A stretch of 18,373 bases of DNA, from assembly GCA_017940085.1 (NCBI GenBank), contig JAGAZK010000221.1, forward strand, positions 1 to 18,373. The letters run 5' to 3'. This stretch comes from Campylobacter sp. (GTDB taxonomy: Bacteria > Campylobacterota > Campylobacteria > Campylobacterales > Campylobacteraceae). Under the pieces are notes generated by a model that was not told the DNA's origin, did no database searches, and saw only the letters and a program-made list of their open reading frames with translations. A program made the translations under genes and the position numbers. Below, piece after piece: positions 15,022 through 18,373 of the stretch (positions are counted from its first letter, which is position 1; every line of letters begins with the position of its first letter).

Positions 15022-15079
15022 ATTTTAGCAAATTTGAAGCAAATTTAACTAGAACAATTCTTTAAATTCGTTGCCTAAT
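15022..15079 (-). promoter_or_regulatory. Promoter of the carrier gene with shared 32-bp upstream element (copy 2)
   Basis: On the minus strand TTTGCTAAAAT (box 15022-15027) lies 33 bases before the ATG of the carrier. The element at 15048-15079 is identical base for base to 12065-12096, and the 20-base gap to the -10 box is the same. The gaps themselves are also similar (one insertion, two substitutions), which argues for common descent of a whole promoter region. Confidence 0.6.
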
Positions 15080-15113
15080 CCTACAAATTTGCTAAATTTG
15101 GTGCTAAATTTAG

Positions 15114-15119
15114 TATAAT
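15114..15119 (+). promoter_or_regulatory. -10 box for the glycosylase/methyltransferase fusion gene
   Basis: TATAAT preceded by TAG, 19 bases before the ATG at 15139. It sits just downstream of a small dyad, CTAAATTT (15092-15099) / AAATTTAG (15106-15113). The 32-bp element is a further 34 bases upstream, so it could affect both directions. Confidence 0.55.
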
Positions 15120-15138
15120 CGTATTAAAAAGGTTTTAA

Positions 15139-16290
15139 ATGCACTTTGAATACGGACAAACTGAATTAAATTATCTTAAATCAAAAGATAAAAAATTAGC
15201 TAAGATTATTGATGAAATCGGCTTTATAAAAAAAGAAATAAATCCTAATTTGTTTTTATCACTTATCCAAAATATCATCGCTCAGCAAATCTCAGGCAAA
15301 GCCGCAAGGACAATTTGGGCGAGATTTAAAGAAACTTTTTGTGCTAAAAATGGCAAAATTTCTCCAAAAACTATCGCAAAAGCTGAAATTAGTGAAATTC
15401 AAGCACTTGGTGTGAGTTTGAAAAAAGCTTCGTATATCAAAGAACTTGCTACTTTAGTAACACAAAATAAATTTAATTTAAAAGCAGTCGAAAAAATGAG
15501 CGATAATGACGCTATAAACGCACTTTCATCTTTAAAAGGCATTGGCATTTGGACTGCTGAAATGTTGCTTTTATTTTCTTTGCAAAGAAAAAATATTTTT
15601 AGTTATGGCGATTTGGGGATTAAAAAGGGTCTTGAAATTTTATATAAACACGACAAAATTGACAAAAAGCTTTTTGAGAAATACAGAAAAAAATTTTCAC
15701 CTTATGGGAGTGTGGCTAGTTTTTATCTTTGGGCTGTGGCAAATGGCAAAATAGCGAGTTTGACAAACAAATCCACAAAACCACAAATATATTATTGGCG
15801 CTATAATTCTGCTTTGGGGCAAATCACGATGAAAAGCGATGATGGAATAAATTTAAGCGAACTGAGATTTGGCAAATTTGATGAAAATTGCTCTAAATTT
15901 AAAAAACAAAATTTGCAGATTTTCAAAGATACAGCCAAATGGCTTGATATTTATTTTAGTGGTAATTTGCCAAATTTTACGCCAAAAATCTCGCTAAATT
16001 TATTAAAAGGAAGCGAATTTGCAAAACAAATTTGGCAAATTTTATTGCAAATCCCTTACGCTTTGACCACGACCTACGGCGATATTGCAAAGCTTATCGC
16101 CACACAAAAAAATACTGATAAAATCTCAGCTCAAGCCGTTGGCACTGCTGTGGGAAAAAATCCTATTGCGATAATAATACCGTGCCACAGAGTTATCGGC
16201 AAAAACGGCAAACTCACAGGCTATGCGTATGGGCTAGATAAAAAAGAGTTTTTATTAAATTTAGAAAAAATTGGGCGTAAATTTGATTAA
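15139..16290 (+). CDS. Fused DNA-3-methyladenine glycosylase (AlkA/HhH-GPD) and O6-alkylguanine methyltransferase (Ogt)
   Basis: 383 residues in two domains. Residues 1-205 form an HhH-GPD glycosylase: LFLSLIQNIIAQQISGKAARTIWARF (the 'QQIS..AA..I' stretch of AlkA-type enzymes), the helix-hairpin-helix LKGIGIWTAEMLL (132-144), and the catalytic Asp158 in YGDLGIKKG. Residues about 213-383 form an Ogt-type domain: an N-terminal fold (YYWRYNSALGQITM), the DNA-binding part with IPYALTTTYGDIAKLI and AQAVGTAVGKNP, and the acceptor cysteine Cys349 in IPCHRVIGKNGKLTGYAYG. The protein should therefore remove alkylated bases such as 3-methyladenine and also directly reverse O6-alkylguanine. Both active sites are intact, and there is no frameshift at the join. 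The start is ATG at 15139 with AAAAAGG 6 bases upstream. The gene stands alone, divergent from the carrier. Confidence 0.92.
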   Translation: MHFEYGQTELNYLKSKDKKLAKIIDEIGFIKKEINPNLFLSLIQNIIAQQISGKAARTIWARFKETFCAKNGKISPKTIAKAEISEIQALGVSLKKASYIKELATLVTQNKFNLKAVEKMSDNDAINALSSLKGIGIWTAEMLLLFSLQRKNIFSYGDLGIKKGLEILYKHDKIDKKLFEKYRKKFSPYGSVASFYLWAVANGKIASLTNKSTKPQIYYWRYNSALGQITMKSDDGINLSELRFGKFDENCSKFKKQNLQIFKDTAKWLDIYFSGNLPNFTPKISLNLLKGSEFAKQIWQILLQIPYALTTTYGDIAKLIATQKNTDKISAQAVGTAVGKNPIAIIIPCHRVIGKNGKLTGYAYGLDKKEFLLNLEKIGRKFD

Positions 16291-16353
16291 ATTTGAGCTA
16301 AATTTATTGCTATTTACTGCATTTTACTACAAATTATTAAGCCTTAAATTTGT

Positions 16354-16361
16354 TATAAAAT
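16354..16361 (+). promoter_or_regulatory. -10 box for the beta-barrel gene
   Basis: TGTTATAAAAT, an extended -10 (TGn-TATAAA/AT) 40 bases before the ATG at 16401. AAGGA lies 5 bases before that start. Confidence 0.5.
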
Positions 16362-16400
16362 GTTTTTGCTAATATTTCAAACAAATATTTAAGGATTTTT

Positions 16401-17054
16401 ATGAAATCAAATTTAATCACTAAATTGATTTTAGCGAATTTTCTAGCAGTAAATTTGGCGTGTGGCGATGGTCTTTTTGTAGGAGCCAAAGCATCATATA
16501 ATTTCAAGCAAGACACCAAAGGCACCTTAGAAATACCACTTAGTGCTATGAGTATCGTAAATAATAGCAATAGCTCTACAAACACAGAAGATAAATATAG
16601 TCTTGGCGTGAAATTTGGCTATGATTTTGATTTGTGGAGAGCTTATACAGCTTTTATTTATAATCCAGGCGGAGAAGAAACCATAAGCGACACAGTTGAT
16701 TTTATATCAGCAAAAGCATATAGTAGCGATTTGTTGATAGGAGCTGATTGGACACCAAATCTCAGCAAAGATTTCAAAGCAGTTGCTGGGATCGTGCTTG
16801 GTGTCTCAAGACACACCACCGAAGCATCTTTATCTAGCTCATCGCTTATTTACAAAGCAGAAATAAACCAAACTGGCTTTGTTTATGGTTTGAGATTGGG
16901 CGGAATTTATGAGCTAAACAATCACAATGAAATAGAATTTGGTTTTAAAGCTAATAGAGCCGAATATTCAGATAAAGATAGCGTAAATTTCAATATAGTA
17001 AATCTCAAACGCACAACAGCGGGTGTGTTTATAGGATACAACTACAAATTCTAA
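16401..17054 (+). CDS. Small outer-membrane beta-barrel protein
   Basis: 217 residues. The first 22 residues (MKSNLITKLILANFLAVNLACG) are a signal peptide. A cysteine at 21 is followed by GDG but lacks a good lipobox, so Sec cleavage is more likely. From there on, strands of alternating hydrophobic residues follow, separated by polar turns: LFVGAKASYNF, KYSLGVKFGYDF, RAYTAFIYN, SDLLIGADWTP, KAVAGIVLGVS, GFVYGLRLGGIYEL and AGVFIGYNYKF. That is about eight strands, the size of OmpA/PagP/OmpW-like small barrels. The terminal phenylalanine preceded by Y-x-Y-x is a BAM recognition signal. No enzyme motif is visible. The gene has its own promoter and no close neighbours on the strand. Function unknown. 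Confidence 0.85.
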   Translation: MKSNLITKLILANFLAVNLACGDGLFVGAKASYNFKQDTKGTLEIPLSAMSIVNNSNSSTNTEDKYSLGVKFGYDFDLWRAYTAFIYNPGGEETISDTVDFISAKAYSSDLLIGADWTPNLSKDFKAVAGIVLGVSRHTTEASLSSSSLIYKAEINQTGFVYGLRLGGIYELNNHNEIEFGFKANRAEYSDKDSVNFNIVNLKRTTAGVFIGYNYKF

Positions 17055-17193
17055 ATTTGTTTTTTAAATTTGCTATTTTTAGCCTTTGAGATTTTGATTT
17101 TTATAAATTGGAATTGCGGAAATTTAAATAAATTTTGGAAATTTGATTTTTTTAAAATTTAGTTGAAATGAATTAAATTGTTATTTAATATTA

Positions 17194-17222
17194 AGACTAA
17201 ATTTGCAGACCAAATTTAGTCT
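17194..17222 (-). terminator. Hairpin after ahpC
   Basis: AGACTAAATTTG (17194-17205) and CAAATTTAGTCT (17211-17222) form a perfect 12-bp stem with a 5-base loop. It begins 16 bases after the ahpC stop on the minus strand. A weak T/A-rich tail follows on that strand. It may also stop readthrough from the beta-barrel gene. Confidence 0.7.
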
Positions 17223-17237
17223 GCAAATCATAGATTT

Positions 17238-17834
17238 TTATAGTTTATCGCTATTTTGGGCAAGATATTCGGCTACACCAGCGGTATTGGCTTTCATACC
17301 TTTGTCGCCTTTATTCCAGCCAGCAGGACAAACTTCACCATGTTCGTTTGTGAAAAGCATAGTATCTACCATTCTTACCATTTCATCGATATTTCTACCA
17401 AGTGGCAAGTCGTTAATAACTGCATGGCGAACTTTGCCGTCTTTATCTAACAAAAAGCTACCTCTAAGTGCTACAGCTTCATCAAAAAGCACATCAAAAG
17501 CTCTAGCCCATTCTTTTTTGAGATCAGCTACTAGTGGGAATTGCACTCTGCCGATACCGCCTTGTTTTGGTTCAGTTTCTCTCCAAGCAAAATGGCAAAA
17601 TTCGTTATCGCAACTTACGCCAATCACATTAATGCCTCTTTCTTGAAAGTCTTTAAATCTGTGATCAAATGCGATTATTTCGCTTGGACATACAAAAGTA
17701 AAATCTTTTGGGTAGAAAAATACTACCGCACCTTTTGGACCTATATTTTGATAAAGATCAAAATTTTCTTCAATTTGACCATTGCCTAAAACTGCCACAC
17801 CGCTCAATTTTGGTGCATAATTTGTAACTAACAT
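17238..17834 (-). CDS. ahpC: Alkyl hydroperoxide reductase, 2-Cys peroxiredoxin
   Basis: 198 residues, the normal length of AhpC/TsaA. The peroxidatic cysteine is Cys49 in FTFVCPSE, and the resolving cysteine is Cys169 in GEVCPAGW. RGSFLLDKDGKVRHAVINDLPLGRN is the family's central strand region. A GGIG stretch replaces the GGLG seen in oxidation-sensitive eukaryotic enzymes, and no C-terminal YF motif is present, so the enzyme is probably robust to overoxidation (inference). It reduces hydrogen peroxide and organic peroxides in the cytosol. No ahpF lies beside it, so electrons probably come from thioredoxin. The ATG at 17834 has AAGGAGA 4 bases upstream, and just beyond that is a perfect 7-1-7 palindrome that may be a PerR/Fur-type operator. 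Confidence 0.96.
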   Translation of the reverse strand: MLVTNYAPKLSGVAVLGNGQIEENFDLYQNIGPKGAVVFFYPKDFTFVCPSEIIAFDHRFKDFQERGINVIGVSCDNEFCHFAWRETEPKQGGIGRVQFPLVADLKKEWARAFDVLFDEAVALRGSFLLDKDGKVRHAVINDLPLGRNIDEMVRMVDTMLFTNEHGEVCPAGWNKGDKGMKANTAGVAEYLAQNSDKL

Positions 17835-17844
17835 TACTTCTCCT

Positions 17845-17873
17845 TAATAAAATTTATTAGTTACGAAATTGTA
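17845..17873 (-). promoter_or_regulatory. ahpC promoter with PerR/Fur-like palindrome
   Basis: TAATAAA-A-TTTATTA (17845-17859) is a perfect 7-1-7 dyad, the geometry of Fur-family boxes. It agrees with the PerR consensus TTATAATNATTATAA at 10 of 14 arm positions. On the minus strand a TACAAT -10 candidate (17868-17873) precedes it, which would place the palindrome at the transcription start. PerR control of ahpC is established in C. jejuni. Confidence 0.5.
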
Positions 17874-18017
17874 TGTCTAAAATGTAAATTTATTTTTAAT
17901 ATAAAGAAAAAATTTTATATATTTGCAAATTTGACCCGATACAAACGCTGATTTTATCACTATTTTTCAAAAAAGATAAATTTTTTTAAAAATTTTCATA
18001 AATTTTTGTAAAAACTC

Positions 18018-18046
18018 TTGACAAAGCCAAATTATTTTTATATAAT
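18018..18046 (+). promoter_or_regulatory. Perfect consensus sigma-70 promoter of the pseudopilin gene
   Basis: TTGACA (18018-18023), exactly 17 bases, then TATAAT (18041-18046). Both hexamers match the sigma-70 consensus fully. No other promoter in the window has a -35 box. Confidence 0.9.
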
Positions 18047-18060
18047 TCCGCCAATATTTT

Positions 18061-18075
18061 GCACAAAGAGTGTGC
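18061..18075 (+). other. Hairpin in the 5' leader of the pseudopilin mRNA
   Basis: GCACA (18061-18065) and TGTGC (18071-18075) form a 5-bp stem with the loop AAGAG. With a transcription start near 18053, the stem would lie close to the 5' end of the mRNA. A 5' stem of this kind can slow RNA decay. Confidence 0.45.
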
Positions 18076-18104
18076 GAAGTAGAATTTTATACAAGGAGAA
18101 AACC

Positions 18105-18373
18105 ATGAAAAAGGGTTTTACAATGATTGAGTTGATCTTCGTGATCGTTATTTTAGGTATTTTAGCTGCTACAGCTATTCCAAAATTGAATGCTACAAGA
18201 GATGATGCTAGAATGGTTACAGCTGCTCAAGAGGCTGACAGAATCTTCAGCGAACTTGGCTCTTTCTATACAGCTCAAGGTCAATTTGATGATCCTGCAA
18301 ATTTCAATGGTAAAACAGATATGTCTGCTATGACAAATGTTACAAATCCAATTAGACTAGGCAATAAAGAGTG
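18105..18373 (+). CDS. Type IV pilin-like / type II secretion pseudopilin, 3' end outside window
   Basis: 89 complete codons are visible, with no stop before the window ends. MKKGFTMIELIFVIVILGILAATAIPKL is a textbook class III signal, given here as motif: basic leader MKKG, cut before Phe5, Glu9 at +5 of the mature protein, then a 20-residue hydrophobic helix. Prepilin peptidase cuts and N-methylates such proteins. The following part, ATRDDARMVTAAQEADRIFSELGSFYTAQGQFD, is a helix leading into the globular domain. In Campylobacter, pseudopilins of this type (for example CtsG) serve DNA uptake, but a secretion or pilus role is equally possible here. AAGGAG lies 7 bases before the ATG. The gene has a consensus promoter, and codons are dominated by GCT, ACA and GGT, suggesting strong expression. 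Confidence 0.93.
   Translation, partial: MKKGFTMIELIFVIVILGILAATAIPKLNATRDDARMVTAAQEADRIFSELGSFYTAQGQFDDPANFNGKTDMSAMTNVTNPIRLGNKE

Noticed and set aside
15001..15047. Tandem-looking GCAAATTT words before the carrier gene
   Set aside because: GCAAATTT and AAATTTG occur throughout the window, in genes and between them. The spacing here is irregular, so this is genome-wide word use, not a CRISPR or a proper tandem repeat.

Overview
The window reads as a piece of chromosome from an AT-rich member of the Campylobacterota, most likely a Campylobacter outside the jejuni/coli pair. This is inference from the IF-2/RbfA order, the very frequent AAATTTG/CAAATTT words, sigma-70 promoters that are mostly just a -10 box (TAAAAT or TATAAT), and the mix of AhpC, pseudopilin and FadL genes. 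Coding density is high. No gene-free stretch exceeds 300 bases; the longest (17835-18104) holds two divergent promoters. I saw no rRNA, tRNA, CRISPR, transposase or integrase.

Layout. (1) 1-2095, plus: the 3' end of infB, rbfA, two small lipoproteins of similar design and a ComF-type phosphoribosyltransferase, packed with overlaps or short gaps. (2) 2240-5174, plus: a LOG-family nucleotide hydrolase, mnmA and a MalY/PatB C-S lyase. (3) 5250-9409, plus: a tight five-gene accessory cassette, visibly more AT-rich than its flanks. It starts with close homologues of the EcoRV endonuclease and methyltransferase, followed by a P-loop kinase-like protein, a 511-residue protein that looks like PIN + GNAT + PUA/EVE-like domains, and a small ASCH protein. 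It ends at a perfect hairpin shared with convergent ilvD. (4) 9442-14988, minus: ilvD, two exported small proteins (cyclophilin-like and DUF2255), a FadL-type outer-membrane transporter and an ATP/ADP-exchanger-like membrane carrier. (5) 15139-17054, plus: a fused DNA glycosylase/alkylguanine methyltransferase and a small beta-barrel. (6) 17238-18373: ahpC (minus) divergent from a pseudopilin gene cut by the window end.

How the parts work together. The cassette is the most likely place for an undescribed system. An EcoRV-type restriction-modification pair is in the same transcription unit as three genes whose folds belong to RNA or nucleotide processing. By eye I found no GATATC site anywhere in the window, which fits a long-resident EcoRV-type activity. 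Outside the cassette, the best unexplained structure is an exact 32-bp repeat at 12065-12096 and 15048-15079. Each copy lies the same distance upstream of a TAAAAT box on the minus strand, in front of two otherwise unrelated genes, and so looks like a shared regulatory element.

All family assignments come from reading translated motifs. No database search was run.
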